Source of the DNA: Colimorpha sp002372855
Lineage (GTDB): Bacteria > Bacteroidota > Bacteroidia > Bacteroidales > P3
Reading direction: 5' to 3'
DNA length: 64,000 bases
NCBI GenBank assembly: GCA_946621635.1
Contig: CAMOOR010000002.1
Coordinates: 1 to 64,000, forward strand
Shown here: one piece after another, positions 32,924 through 41,942 of the stretch
Position numbering within the stretch: the first letter of the stretch is position 1
How the letters are laid out: every line of letters begins with the position of its first letter
Notes under the pieces: model-generated
Told to the model about the DNA's origin: nothing
What the model saw: the letters and a program-made list of their open reading frames with translations, nothing else
The model's database searches: none
Translations under genes and position numbers: made by a program

Positions 32924-33832
32924 TTATTTGCACTGCAGGGCGGCCAGGGCGATGCTGTAGAGCTTGGTCTTGGCGCTGTCGCCGCGGCTGGTGAGGACGC
33001 AGGGGACGCGGGCACCCATCACCATGCAAGCCAGCTCGGCGTGGGCAAACTTGGTGCAGGCCTTGTAGAAGATGTTGCCGCTCTCGATGTTGGGGAACAG
33101 CAGGCAGTCGGCGTCGCCAGCCACCTCGGAGGTGAGCTTCTTGGTCTGGGCGCTCTCCTTGTCGATGGCGCAGTCGAGGCTCAGGGGGCCGTCGACGATG
33201 GCGCCGGGAATCTGGCCACGCTGGCTCTGCATGCCAAGCCAAGCGGCTTCGGCGCAGGCGGGCATTCCGACGGAGACCTGCTCGGTGGCGGCGAGAACGG
33301 CCACTTTGGGTTTGGGGTTCTCGAGGCTCTTGGAGACCTGGATGAGGAAGTTCATGATGCCGGTCTTCTGCTTGAAGTCCGGGGCCGGGATGATGGCCAT
33401 GTCGGAGCAGCAGAGGAGCTTGTGGTAGGCGGGAACTTCCATGACGGCCATGTGGGTCAGCATGTCGTTCTTCTTGCCGGGCATGAGGCCGCTCTCCTTG
33501 TTGAGGATGGCGCGCATGTACTTGTCGGTGCTGAGGAGGCCCTTCATCAGGAAGTCGCCTTTACCCTCGTTGATGAGCTTCACTGCCAGGGCGCCGGCCT
33601 TGTTGTCGTTGGCCTCCTGGATCATCTCGAACTTGTTGGGGTCGATACCTTCCTCGGCGCAGACCTTCTTCATGGTCTCGATGTCGCCCACGAGGGTGGC
33701 CTCGACGATACCGCGGTCGATGGCGGCGGAGACAGCTCCGATGGTGTGGGAATCATTTGCATAAGCGGCCACAAGGCGCTTTTTACCTTTCGATTTGACC
33801 AGTTCAAGCAGGTCGTCAAGTTTTGTAATCAT
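32924..33832 (-). CDS. ptb: Phosphate butyryltransferase / acetyl-butyryl transferase family
   Basis: 302 residues. Interconverts butyryl-CoA and butyryl phosphate (or acyl analogues) in the cytoplasm for substrate-level ATP formation. Recognised by FLMKGLLSTDKYMRAILNKESGL, HMAVMEVPAYHKLL and CCSDMAIIPAPDF and the C-terminal VMGARVPCVLTSRGDS. The usual partner, butyrate kinase, is not adjacent. It has its own promoter with a -7 box at 33880-33887. Confidence 0.88.
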   Translation of the reverse strand: MITKLDDLLELVKSKGKKRLVAAYANDSHTIGAVSAAIDRGIVEATLVGDIETMKKVCAEEGIDPNKFEMIQEANDNKAGALAVKLINEGKGDFLMKGLLSTDKYMRAILNKESGLMPGKKNDMLTHMAVMEVPAYHKLLCCSDMAIIPAPDFKQKTGIMNFLIQVSKSLENPKPKVAVLAATEQVSVGMPACAEAAWLGMQSQRGQIPGAIVDGPLSLDCAIDKESAQTKKLTSEVAGDADCLLFPNIESGNIFYKACTKFAHAELACMVMGARVPCVLTSRGDSAKTKLYSIALAALQCK

Positions 33833-33879
33833 CTTATTATTAATTATTTGTTATTAAAATTAAATTTGTTCGGTGACTG

Positions 33880-33887
33880 CAAATATA
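33880..33887 (-). promoter_or_regulatory. -7 box of ptb
   Basis: TATATTTG on the minus strand, about 48 nt before the ATG. Confidence 0.6.
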
Positions 33888-34099
33888 CAAAACTTTTCCA
33901 TATCGTCCACCTTTTTTTTGCATTTTGCCACCCCCACCCCTCCCCCGCCGGTCCAACCGGGCAAAAAACAGGTGCCCCGCACCCCGATTCCGGCCGGAAC
34001 CAAACTGCCACCCAAACGTTAATTTAACTTAAATCTCACTTTACCCCACCCTACTCAACTCTCACAAAATCAAGAGAGAAGAAGGATGGGAGATAGAGA

Positions 34100-34121
34100 G
34101 GAGTAAGAGGGGAGTAAGAGG
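34100..34121. repeat. Period-11 repeat (GGAGTAAGAGG)
   Basis: Two exact 11-nt units. Otherwise 33888-34243 holds C-rich then G-rich sequence with no gene seen. Confidence 0.6.
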
Positions 34122-34246
34122 GGGTGCCTTAAAGGTCTGAAAATCAAGGGGTATTTTTAGGGTTATGTTAAGTAGAAAATTGGACGCCGCAGGGGCGGAG
34201 GACGGCGGGGCTCGGGGCGAAAATTTGTCCCGATTGGAAACAAAAT

Positions 34247-34313
34247 TTTGCCAATTAAAAAAAAGGTTGTATCTTTGCATCGGAATGAGAGAGGTCGAGA
34301 ACCTCTCTTTTTG
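34247..34313 (+). promoter_or_regulatory. rimP-nusA-infB promoter with leader hairpin
   Basis: TTTG (34247-34250) and TATCTTTG (34270-34277), spaced 19 nt. A terminator-like hairpin follows at 34288-34308 (AGAGAGGT / ACCTCTCT) with TTTTT, ending 7 nt before the rimP ATG. Because the hairpin begins only a few nt after the expected transcription start, it may pause polymerase or protect the 5' end rather than terminate. Confidence 0.65.
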
Positions 34314-34319
34314 TTGGTT

Positions 34320-34760
34320 ATGATAGAGAAAATCAAGATATTAGAACTGGTAAACAATGCACTGGAGGGGAGCGAGAAGTTCCTGGTGAACCTGAAAATC
34401 ACCCCCGACAACCGCATCTATGTCGACATCGACGGCGACAACGGCGTCACCATCGACGACTGCATCGAGCTGAGCCGCGCCATCGAGGGCCAGCTGGACC
34501 GCGAGGAGGAGGACTTCGAGCTCAACGTCAGCTCGGCGGGAGCCGACCAGCCGCTGAAGCTCACGCGTCAGTACCGCAAGAACGTGGGCCGCGAGCTGGA
34601 GGTGGTGACCGTCGACGGCGAACGCGCCGAAGGCACCCTGGAGGACGCCTCGGACGAGGGCATCGTGCTCCGCACCAAGGGCACCAAGAAGCAGGCGCCG
34701 GAGACCCTGCGCTACGCCTACCGCGACATCAAGAGCGCCCGCGTGGCGATAAAGTTCTGA
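34320..34760 (+). CDS. rimP: Ribosome maturation factor RimP
   Basis: 146 residues from the ATG at 34320. Assists 30S subunit assembly. The N-terminal domain has VDIDGDNGVTIDDCIELSRAI and the LNVSSAGADQPL segment of the family; the C-terminal SH3-like domain ends in SARVAIKF. First gene of the classical rimP-nusA-infB operon. Confidence 0.92.
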   Translation: MIEKIKILELVNNALEGSEKFLVNLKITPDNRIYVDIDGDNGVTIDDCIELSRAIEGQLDREEEDFELNVSSAGADQPLKLTRQYRKNVGRELEVVTVDGERAEGTLEDASDEGIVLRTKGTKKQAPETLRYAYRDIKSARVAIKF

Positions 34761-34858
34761 GGCCGTGCCGGCAAGGTGCCGGAGGCCCGGAAAGACAGTG
34801 CCGGCAGGACGCCGGCGGTCCGAGAGAAAAGAAAAAAGAAGAAACAACATATATTAAG

Positions 34859-36094
34859 ATGAAAACGCTAGACTTGAGTGGTTCCTTTCAGGAATTCAAG
34901 GAATTTAAGAACATCGACCGCGAAACGCTGATGCGCATCCTCGAAGAGGTGTTCCGCACGGCCCTGGCCAAACGCTACGGCTCGGAGGACAACTTCGACA
35001 TCATCGTCAACATCGACAAGGGCGACCTGGAGATTTTCCGCAACCGCACCATCGTGGAGGACGGCGAGGTGAAGGACCCCAGCCGCGAGATTGCGCTGAG
35101 CGACGCACAGAAGATCGAGTCGGACTTCGAGGTCGGCGAGGAGTGCTCCGAGCCCATCCTGATGAGCGACTTCGGCCGCCGCGAAATCCTCTCCATCCGC
35201 CAGAACCTGGTGAGCAAGATCCAGGACTACGAGAAGAGCCTCATCTTCCAGAAATACAAGGAGAAAGTGGGCGAAATCATCGTCGGCGAAGTCTACCAGC
35301 CCTGGAACAAGGAGATTCTCATCCTCGACGAGGAGAAGATCGAGCTTGTGCTGCCCAAGAGCGAGCAGATTCCCAGCGACCACTTCCGCAAGGGCGACAC
35401 CGTGCGTGCCGTGGTGCTGAAGGTGGAGATGCGCAACAACAACCCCAGCATCATCCTCTCGCGCACCAGTCCCATCTTCCTTGAGCGCCTGCTCGAAGCC
35501 GAGGTGCCCGAGATCTACGACGGCCTCATCACCATCCGCAACATCGTGCGCCAGCCCGGCGAGCGTGCCAAGGTGGCCGTGGAGAGCTACGACGACCGCA
35601 TCGACCCCGTGGGAAGCTGCGTGGGCGTCAAGGGCGGCCGTATCCACGGCATCGTGCGCGAGCTGCGCAACGAGAATATCGACGTCATCAACTATACCTC
35701 GCGCGTGGACCTCATGATCCAGCGCGCCCTGAGCCCCGCCAAGGTCAGCAACATCAAGATCAACGAGGAAGCCAAGACCGCCGAGGTCTTCATGCAGCCC
35801 GACCAGGTGAGCCTGGCCATCGGCAAGGGCGGATACAACATCAAGCTGGCCTCCAAGCTCGTGGGATACGAAATCGAGGTCTACCGCGACACCGACGAGG
35901 ACTTCGACGATGTGGCTCTGACCGAATTCAACGACGAGATCGACCAGTGGATCATCGACGAGCTTATCAAGATTGGCTGCGACACCGCCAAGAGCGTGCT
36001 CGCACTGCCCAAGGAGGAGCTCATGACCCGCACCGACCTCGAGGAAGAGACCATCGACCACGTGCTCGAGGTACTGAGAGCAGAGTTTGAATAA
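34859..36094 (+). CDS. nusA: Transcription termination/antitermination factor NusA
   Basis: 411 residues. Binds RNA polymerase and nascent RNA and modulates pausing and termination. N-terminal domain at 1-130, S1 region (VGEIIVGEVYQPWNKEILIL), then two KH domains with DPVGSCVGVKGGRIHGIVREL and VSLAIGKGGYNIKLASKL. As usual in Bacteroidota it lacks the long acidic C-terminal repeats of proteobacterial forms. Lies 98 nt after rimP. Confidence 0.95.
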   Translation: MKTLDLSGSFQEFKEFKNIDRETLMRILEEVFRTALAKRYGSEDNFDIIVNIDKGDLEIFRNRTIVEDGEVKDPSREIALSDAQKIESDFEVGEECSEPILMSDFGRREILSIRQNLVSKIQDYEKSLIFQKYKEKVGEIIVGEVYQPWNKEILILDEEKIELVLPKSEQIPSDHFRKGDTVRAVVLKVEMRNNNPSIILSRTSPIFLERLLEAEVPEIYDGLITIRNIVRQPGERAKVAVESYDDRIDPVGSCVGVKGGRIHGIVRELRNENIDVINYTSRVDLMIQRALSPAKVSNIKINEEAKTAEVFMQPDQVSLAIGKGGYNIKLASKLVGYEIEVYRDTDEDFDDVALTEFNDEIDQWIIDELIKIGCDTAKSVLALPKEELMTRTDLEEETIDHVLEVLRAEFE

Positions 36095-36110
36095 TTGGAA
36101 TCCAAAGCAT

Positions 36111-36135
36111 TTCAATTTTCAATTTTCAATTTTCA
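36111..36135. repeat. Period-7 array (TTTTCAA) between nusA and infB
   Basis: About three and a half TTTTCAA units, the complement of the ATTGAAA family seen at birA. Confidence 0.85.
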
Positions 36136-36162
36136 CATTAAAAAGAAAGGACTCGAAGAATT

Positions 36163-39114
36163 ATGGCAAGTTTCAGACTGACAAAAGTGGCCAAGGATTT
36201 TAACGTGGGCATCCAGACCCTCGTGGACTACCTTGCCAAGAAGGGGCATCAGGTCGACGCCAACCCCAATACGAAGATTAGCGAAGAGCAGTATGAACTG
36301 CTGGCCACAGCTTTCCAGGGCGAACGCAAGGTGAAAGAGGAGGCCGACAAGATAGAGCTCGTTGCAAGCAGCAACCGGGTGGTGGAACTTGCCAGCAAGG
36401 ACGAGTCCGACGAGGAAAAGGAAGAGGTCATCATCAAGAACTACTCCTCTTCCAAAGCACAGGCCGAGGGCAAGGCCGAAGCCGCCGTGGAGGCCCCTAT
36501 CGCCGCCGAGCCGGAGCCCGAGCCCGAACCCGAGCCCGAACCGGAGCCCGCGGCACCCGCACCCCAGGCCGAAGAGCCTGCCGAGGAGGAGCCCGTGGCA
36601 TCGCAGTCCAAACCCGAAGAAGAGAATGAGGAGGAGGAAGAAGAGTCCGAGGACACCGCCGAAGCCGACAGCACGCCCGCTGCCGAAAGCAACAGTCCCT
36701 TCAAGGTGGTGGGCACCGTGGACCTCAGCGCCATCAACCAGCGCATGCGTCCCGACAAGAAGAAACGCAAGAAGGGCGAGAAACGCGAACCCGCCATCTC
36801 GCCTGCCGCCGCCGCCAAGCCCAAGGGCAGCGCCCCCGCCCCCAAGCCCGCTCCGGCACCCAAGCCCGAACCCGTCGAGCCTGCCAAACCCGCCGAGCCT
36901 GCCAAACCGGAGCCCGAGTTCATCGAGACCCAGTACACCAAGCTTGAAGGCCCCAAAGTGCTGGACAAAATCGACCTCAGCCAGTTCTCCAAGGACGGTG
37001 CCGACACCCCCGGCAGCAAGCGCAAGCGCAAACACCAGAAGAAGGAAGCCGTCAGCGCACAGGAGGTGAAGAAGATTGGCGCCGAGGTGGCCAAGAAGGA
37101 AAACAAGGAGAAGGAAAAGGCCAAGAAGGAGAGCCAGAAGAACGCCGCCCAGCAGCAGGCTCCCAGCAAGAAGAAGAAAAAGAAAGAGGAGAAGAAGCCC
37201 GTCGAGATTGATGACAACGAAATCGAGAAGCAGATCCGCGACACGCTGGCCCGCCTCTCGCCCCTCGGCAAATCGAAGACCTCCAAGCACAACCGCGAGA
37301 AGCGCCAGAAGGTGCACGCCCAGATGGAAGAGGAGCTCCAGCACGAGATGGAGCAGCAGAACGTGCTGCAGGTGACGGAGTTCGTCACCGCCAACGAGCT
37401 GGCCACCATGATGAACGTGCCGGTGACCAAGATTATCGCCACCTGCATGTCGGTCGGCATCTTCGTCAGCATCAACCAGCGCCTCGACGCCGAGACCATC
37501 AAGCTCATCGCCGACGAGTTCGGCTTCGAGGTGAGCTTCGCCTCGGAGGATGTGGTCAACACCATCCACAAGATCGAGGAGGAAGACCGTCCCGAGGACC
37601 TCGTGCCCCGCAACCCCATCATCACCGTCATGGGCCATGTGGACCACGGTAAGACCTCGCTGCTCGACTATATCCGCAAGACCAACGTCATCGCCGGCGA
37701 GGCGGGAGGCATCACCCAGCACATCGGTGCCTACGAGGTGCAGACCGCCGACGGCCGCAAAATCACCTTCTTGGATACCCCCGGTCACGAGGCCTTCACC
37801 GCCATGCGTGCCCGCGGTGCCAAGATGACGGATATTGCCATCATCGTCATCGCCGCCGACGACAAGATTATGCCGCAGACCGTCGAGGCCATCAACCACG
37901 CCCAGTCGGCCGGTGTGCCCATCGTCTTCGCCATCAACAAGATCGATAAACCCGGCGCCGACCCCGACCGCATCAAGACCGAGCTGGCCAACATGAACCT
38001 GCTCATCGAGGAATGGGGCGGCAAATACCAGAGCCAGGACATCAGTGCCAAGAAGGGCATCGGTGTCGAAGAGCTGCTGGAGAAAGTCATCCTGCAGGCC
38101 GACATCATGGAGCTCAAAGGCAACCCCAACAAGCGCGCCAAGGGTGTGGTCATCGAGAGCGCCCTCGACAAGGGCCGTGGCTACATCGCCAAGCTCCTCG
38201 TGCAGGACGGCACCATCCGCAAGGGCGACCCCATCGTGGCCGGTGCCATCGCTGGCCGTGTGCGTGCCATGTACAACGAGCGCAACCAGGAGGTTATGTC
38301 CGCCGGTCCCTCGCAGCCTGTGCTGCTGCTGGGCCTCACCGGCGCCTGCCAGGCTGGCGACACCTTCAACGTCATGGAGAACGAAAAGGAAGCCAAGGAC
38401 ATCGCCGCCAAGCGTACCCAGCTTGCCCGCGAGCAGGGTCTGCGCACCCAGACGCACCTCACGCTCGAGGAGATCGGCCGTCGCCGCGCCCTGGGCAACT
38501 TCAAGGAACTCAATATCATCGTCAAGGGCGATGTGGACGGCTCCGTGGAAGCCCTCAGCGACTCGCTCATCAAACTCGGCACCGAGGAGGTGCAGGTCAA
38601 CGTCATCCACAAGGGTGTGGGCCAGATCTCGGAGAACGACGTCACGCTGGCCATGGCCTCCGACGCCATCATCATCGGCTTCCAGGTGCGTCCTTCCGTT
38701 GGCGCCCGCAAGATGGCCGAGACCGAGCACATCGACATCCGCCTCTACAGCATCATCTACGACGCCATCAACGAGCTCAAGGACGCCATCGAGGGCATGC
38801 TCGCCCCCGAGACGCAGGAGAAGATTGTGGCCAACCTCGAGATCCGCGAGACCTTCAAGATCTCCAAGGTGGGCACCATCGCCGGCTGTATGTGCCTCGA
38901 CGGCAAAATCAACCGACAGAGCAACATCCGCATCATCCGCGACGGCATCGTGGTCTACACCGGCAAGCTCGCCTCCCTCAAGCGCTTCAAGGACGACGTC
39001 AAGGAGGTGGTCAGCGGCCAGGACTGCGGCCTGAACATCGAAAACTACAACGACATCAAGGTCGGCGACATCGTCGAAGCCTACGAGGTCATTGAGATCA
39101 AGCGCAAGCTTTGA
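36163..39114 (+). CDS. infB: Translation initiation factor IF-2
   Basis: 983 residues. GTPase that brings initiator tRNA to the 30S subunit. The N-terminal IF2_N motif (FRLTKVAKDFNVGIQTLVDYL) is followed by a long Pro/Glu/Ala/Lys-rich linker (about 105-390). The G domain has GHVDHGKTS, DTPGHEAF and NKIDKPGAD, and domains II-IV complete the protein. The linker includes a long Pro-Glu alternation (EPEPEPEPEPEPE), typical of variable IF-2 N-termini. Confidence 0.97.
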   Translation: MASFRLTKVAKDFNVGIQTLVDYLAKKGHQVDANPNTKISEEQYELLATAFQGERKVKEEADKIELVASSNRVVELASKDESDEEKEEVIIKNYSSSKAQAEGKAEAAVEAPIAAEPEPEPEPEPEPEPAAPAPQAEEPAEEEPVASQSKPEEENEEEEEESEDTAEADSTPAAESNSPFKVVGTVDLSAINQRMRPDKKKRKKGEKREPAISPAAAAKPKGSAPAPKPAPAPKPEPVEPAKPAEPAKPEPEFIETQYTKLEGPKVLDKIDLSQFSKDGADTPGSKRKRKHQKKEAVSAQEVKKIGAEVAKKENKEKEKAKKESQKNAAQQQAPSKKKKKKEEKKPVEIDDNEIEKQIRDTLARLSPLGKSKTSKHNREKRQKVHAQMEEELQHEMEQQNVLQVTEFVTANELATMMNVPVTKIIATCMSVGIFVSINQRLDAETIKLIADEFGFEVSFASEDVVNTIHKIEEEDRPEDLVPRNPIITVMGHVDHGKTSLLDYIRKTNVIAGEAGGITQHIGAYEVQTADGRKITFLDTPGHEAFTAMRARGAKMTDIAIIVIAADDKIMPQTVEAINHAQSAGVPIVFAINKIDKPGADPDRIKTELANMNLLIEEWGGKYQSQDISAKKGIGVEELLEKVILQADIMELKGNPNKRAKGVVIESALDKGRGYIAKLLVQDGTIRKGDPIVAGAIAGRVRAMYNERNQEVMSAGPSQPVLLLGLTGACQAGDTFNVMENEKEAKDIAAKRTQLAREQGLRTQTHLTLEEIGRRRALGNFKELNIIVKGDVDGSVEALSDSLIKLGTEEVQVNVIHKGVGQISENDVTLAMASDAIIIGFQVRPSVGARKMAETEHIDIRLYSIIYDAINELKDAIEGMLAPETQEKIVANLEIRETFKISKVGTIAGCMCLDGKINRQSNIRIIRDGIVVYTGKLASLKRFKDDVKEVVSGQDCGLNIENYNDIKVGDIVEAYEVIEIKRKL

Positions 39115-39238
39115 TAGGTTATGGGTTATAGGTTATAGTTTGTACTAAGCCCCGCAGGGGCAACAGCGAATAGGCAGGGGTGAAGCGCAGCGTAACCCCT
39201 GCACACCCAACCACCCACCACCCAAGCCCCGCAGGGGC
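39115..39238. repeat. Period-7 array and GC-rich palindromic element
   Basis: TAGGTTA/TGGGTTA units at 39115-39142. After these come two copies of GCCCCGCAGGGGC (39149-39161 and 39226-39238) flanking GCAGGGGT ... ACCCCTGC (39174-39202). The whole is a nested palindromic intergenic element between infB and the zeta-like gene. Confidence 0.75.
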
Positions 39239-39253
39239 GGCAGAAAATAAGAA

Positions 39254-39835
39254 ATGACAAAGAATCTCTACATAATAGCAGGTTGCAACGGAGCTGGCAA
39301 GACGACAGCTTCCTACACCATACTGCCCGAGATTCTTGACTGCCGCGAGTTCGTCAATGCCGATGAAATAGCCCGTGGCCTCTCGCCATTCAACCCCAAC
39401 GGCATGGCCATAGAGGCTGGTAAACTAATGCTGAAACGCATAAAGGAGCTGCTCAGCCGCGACGAATCCTTTGCCATAGAGACCACCCTCGCCACACGCT
39501 CTTATGTCAATCTTGTGCATCAGGCACAGGCCAAGGGCTATCTCGTTACTCTGGTGTTCTTTTGGCTCAACAGCCCAGAGTTGGCGCTACGGCGTATTGC
39601 CGAGCGTGTACAGAACGGTGGCCACGATATTCCAGAGCCAACAGCACGACGTAGGTACATTGCAGGTATTGACAACCTCTTTAACCTATACATCCCGGAG
39701 GTTGACTATTGGATGATTTATGACAATAGCGAGTCGCCCTGTCTTCCCGTTGCACAAGGGAAATCAACGAAGACATCAACCCTCTACGATGAGGACAAAC
39801 TGAATAAAATCAAGAGTTATGTCAGAAAAAGATGA
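39254..39835 (+). CDS. Zeta-toxin-like P-loop kinase
   Basis: 193 residues. Walker A GCNGAGKTT at about 9-17, then FVNADEIARGLSPFN and AIETTLATRSYV, as in zeta/PezT-type toxins that phosphorylate UDP-N-acetylglucosamine and block wall synthesis. LALRRIAERVQNGGHDIPEPTARRRY is the conserved arginine-rich region. The next gene starts 17 nt before its stop, suggesting a coupled toxin-antitoxin pair. The substrate is known only for the family. Confidence 0.8.
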   Translation: MTKNLYIIAGCNGAGKTTASYTILPEILDCREFVNADEIARGLSPFNPNGMAIEAGKLMLKRIKELLSRDESFAIETTLATRSYVNLVHQAQAKGYLVTLVFFWLNSPELALRRIAERVQNGGHDIPEPTARRRYIAGIDNLFNLYIPEVDYWMIYDNSESPCLPVAQGKSTKTSTLYDEDKLNKIKSYVRKR

Positions 39836-40001
39836 AAAACTACTAACCGAGAAATTGTTATACGGTTTGAAAATCTCCGAGCGTCGCATGCTCGAAGAGA
39901 AAGCCCTGCATGGAGAGGACATTGTCGTCTGCGATGCCGACAACAACATCCACCGCATACCCGCCAGCGAAGCATTAAAGAAACTTCCTGCCATACAATA
40001 A
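39819..40001 (+). CDS. Small protein, likely antitoxin of the zeta-like toxin
   Basis: 60 residues (MSEKDEKLLTEKLLYGLKIS at the start), charged and helical, with a short strand-like end (DIVVCDADNNIHRIPASEAL). It overlaps the toxin gene by 17 nt. It does not resemble epsilon or PezA, so the antitoxin role rests on position and size. Confidence 0.65.
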   Translation: MSEKDEKLLTEKLLYGLKISERRMLEEKALHGEDIVVCDADNNIHRIPASEALKKLPAIQ

Positions 40002-40032
40002 AACATCACGCCTCGCGTTAAATAGAAAACTT

Positions 40033-40107
40033 GCTCCTGTAGTTCAATGGATAGAATAGAGGTTTCCTAAACCTTTGATCAGGGTTCGATTCCCTGCGGG
40101 AGTACCA
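40033..40107 (+). tRNA. tRNA-Arg (CCT)
   Basis: Acceptor arm 40033-40039 pairs with 40097-40103. The anticodon stem GAGGT/ACCTT encloses TTCCTAA (anticodon CCT), the T-arm is GGTTCGATTCC, and the 3' CCA is encoded (40105-40107). Confidence 0.95.
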
Positions 40108-40108
40108 A

Positions 40109-40144
40109 AAAGAAGAGCACACGCATAGTTGCTCTTCTTTTTTT
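40109..40144 (+). terminator. Intrinsic terminator after tRNA-Arg
   Basis: AAAGAAGAGCA pairs with TGCTCTTCTTT and is followed by T residues. Confidence 0.85.
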
Positions 40145-40289
40145 ACACTAATTCGCTTTTTGTGTAACGTTAATCATCGTGTAATTATCCGTTAATCATG
40201 CGTAAATCCTTTTGATTGACGGTAATTCGCATTTATCAAAATTCTTCCGTGCGGGCGATATGGAGGCTGGGCATTCTCCATTTTTTTCG

Positions 40290-40297
40290 TATCTTTG
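40290..40297 (+). promoter_or_regulatory. -7 box of the SGNH hydrolase gene
   Basis: TATCTTTG about 80 nt before the ATG at 40380. The leader holds nothing else recognisable. Confidence 0.6.
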
Positions 40298-40379
40298 CAT
40301 CGATGTCGCTTTATTGAAACAGGCAACATCCACCAACTAACAAGCATAGTATCATACGAATAACATAACCTTAGTGATT

Positions 40380-41738
40380 ATGAAAAGACCAACATTCAAG
40401 CCCCAAGCGCCCGACATAATCCTCACGGGTGACGGCCGCAGGATTGCGAAGACCTGCCTGCTGCTTTTCTTCTTGTTTGCCAGCACTTTCTGCCATGCTC
40501 AGACGGCCGTCAATGTCCTTTTCGTGGGCAACAGCTACACCGAGGTCAACGACCTGCCGGGGATGGTGACGCAGATTGCCCGGTCGATGGGCGACGAGCT
40601 CGCCTGCCAGAGCAACACCCCCGGCGGCTGCACCTTCAGCCAGCATTGCAGCAACCACTCGATGGAGCTCATCCGACAGGGCGGCTGGCAATTCGTCGTG
40701 CTGCAGGAGCAGAGCCAGTATCCGTCGTTCCCGCAGCAGCAGGTCGAAAGCGAGGTGTTCCCCTACGCCCAGCGGCTGGTCGACTCCGTCTACCGCCATT
40801 CGCCTTGTGCCGAGCCGGTGTTCTACATGACGTGGGGGCGCAAGAACGGCGACCAGGGCAACGCCCCCTATTTCCCCGTGCTGGGCACCTACGAGGGCAT
40901 GGACAGCATGCTCTGCGAGCGCTACACCTACATGGCCGAGGCCTACGACGCCTCGCTGTGCCCCGTGGGTCGCGTGTGGCGCTATCTGCGCACCCGGCGC
41001 CCCACTATCGAGCTCTACCAATCCGACGGCAGCCACCCCTCGGTAGCGGGCACCTATGCGGCCGCGTGCGCCTTCTACACACTCTTCTTCCATCGTAACC
41101 CGACTGGCATACCCTTCGAGCCCTCGCAGATGGCCCCCGACGTTGCGTCGGCCATCCGCCATGCCGTCGATTCGGTAGTGTATCAGCAACTTGACAGCTG
41201 GCGCCGTCCGCAACCCGTGGCCGCCTTCGAGAGCTACATCGACGACACCGACCCCATGACGGTCGTCCTGGCCTCCACCTCCGCGCATGCCGACAGCCTT
41301 GTGTGGATAATCGACGATGGCGAAGCCCTCGGCACGACCGACACCACACTGACGCACACCTTCGCCGACACCGGCAGCCAAACCATCACCCTAATCGCCT
41401 CGCGCCATTGCATGGCAGACACCACCACCGCGTCCGTCCACATCGTTGGCGACACCACGCCTCCCCTACCCATAGGCATCGCAAGTGCTGTCAGCATCAA
41501 CGATTTTGCCGTTTCCCCAAACCCTACCGACGGCATGGTCATCCTTACGATACCGCCCAACTGTGAAATGCAGAGAGTCGTAGCGACCGACATGGCTGGA
41601 CGCCAGATAAAATCAGTCCCGGTCACGTCGACCGACATTAAGGTTGTTTTTTGGCTAGATAACTGTGCTTCAGGCGTCTACTTACTGCATGCCGTTGCCG
41701 CGACAGGAATCGCAACACGCAAGATAGTAGTGAGATAA
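40380..41738 (+). CDS. Secreted SGNH hydrolase-like protein with T9SS domain
   Basis: 452 residues from the ATG at 40380. After a signal sequence with an extended n-region (ending FASTFCHAQ), VNVLFVGNSYTEVNDLPG carries the GDSL/SGNH block I serine. VVLQEQSQYP and LYQSDGSHPSVAG give the later blocks with the catalytic Asp-x-x-His. Residues 275-360 form a PKD/Ig-like segment. The last 75 residues (FAVSPNPTDGMVILTIPPN and so on) are a T9SS sorting domain. Likely an exported esterase or acetylhydrolase on surface glycans; substrate unknown. Confidence 0.85.
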   Translation: MKRPTFKPQAPDIILTGDGRRIAKTCLLLFFLFASTFCHAQTAVNVLFVGNSYTEVNDLPGMVTQIARSMGDELACQSNTPGGCTFSQHCSNHSMELIRQGGWQFVVLQEQSQYPSFPQQQVESEVFPYAQRLVDSVYRHSPCAEPVFYMTWGRKNGDQGNAPYFPVLGTYEGMDSMLCERYTYMAEAYDASLCPVGRVWRYLRTRRPTIELYQSDGSHPSVAGTYAAACAFYTLFFHRNPTGIPFEPSQMAPDVASAIRHAVDSVVYQQLDSWRRPQPVAAFESYIDDTDPMTVVLASTSAHADSLVWIIDDGEALGTTDTTLTHTFADTGSQTITLIASRHCMADTTTASVHIVGDTTPPLPIGIASAVSINDFAVSPNPTDGMVILTIPPNCEMQRVVATDMAGRQIKSVPVTSTDIKVVFWLDNCASGVYLLHAVAATGIATRKIVVR

Positions 41739-41790
41739 TTTCCGTTTATTTGGCTCCATCGAAGATATTCCTGCGCGTAGGTGCTCAAAA

Positions 41791-41865
41791 ACATTTACAC
41801 ATTAACACATTGGATGCGCGTCTACTCCTTTTACTCCCCTTTTGCTCCCCTTCGTACCCCCTTCT
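41791..41865. repeat. Period-8 then period-11 arrays
   Basis: Three 8-nt units (ACATTTAC, ACATTAAC, ACATTGGA) at 41791-41814 are followed by four 11-nt units (CTACTCCTTTT, ACTCCCCTTTT, GCTCCCCTTCG, TACCCCCTTCT) at 41822-41865. Confidence 0.8.
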
Positions 41866-41942
41866 GGGTAACTCTGCTGTTACTATATAATAACTCCGCT
41901 GTAAATCCGTTACACCCATAGTCATCATCAACAACACACACT

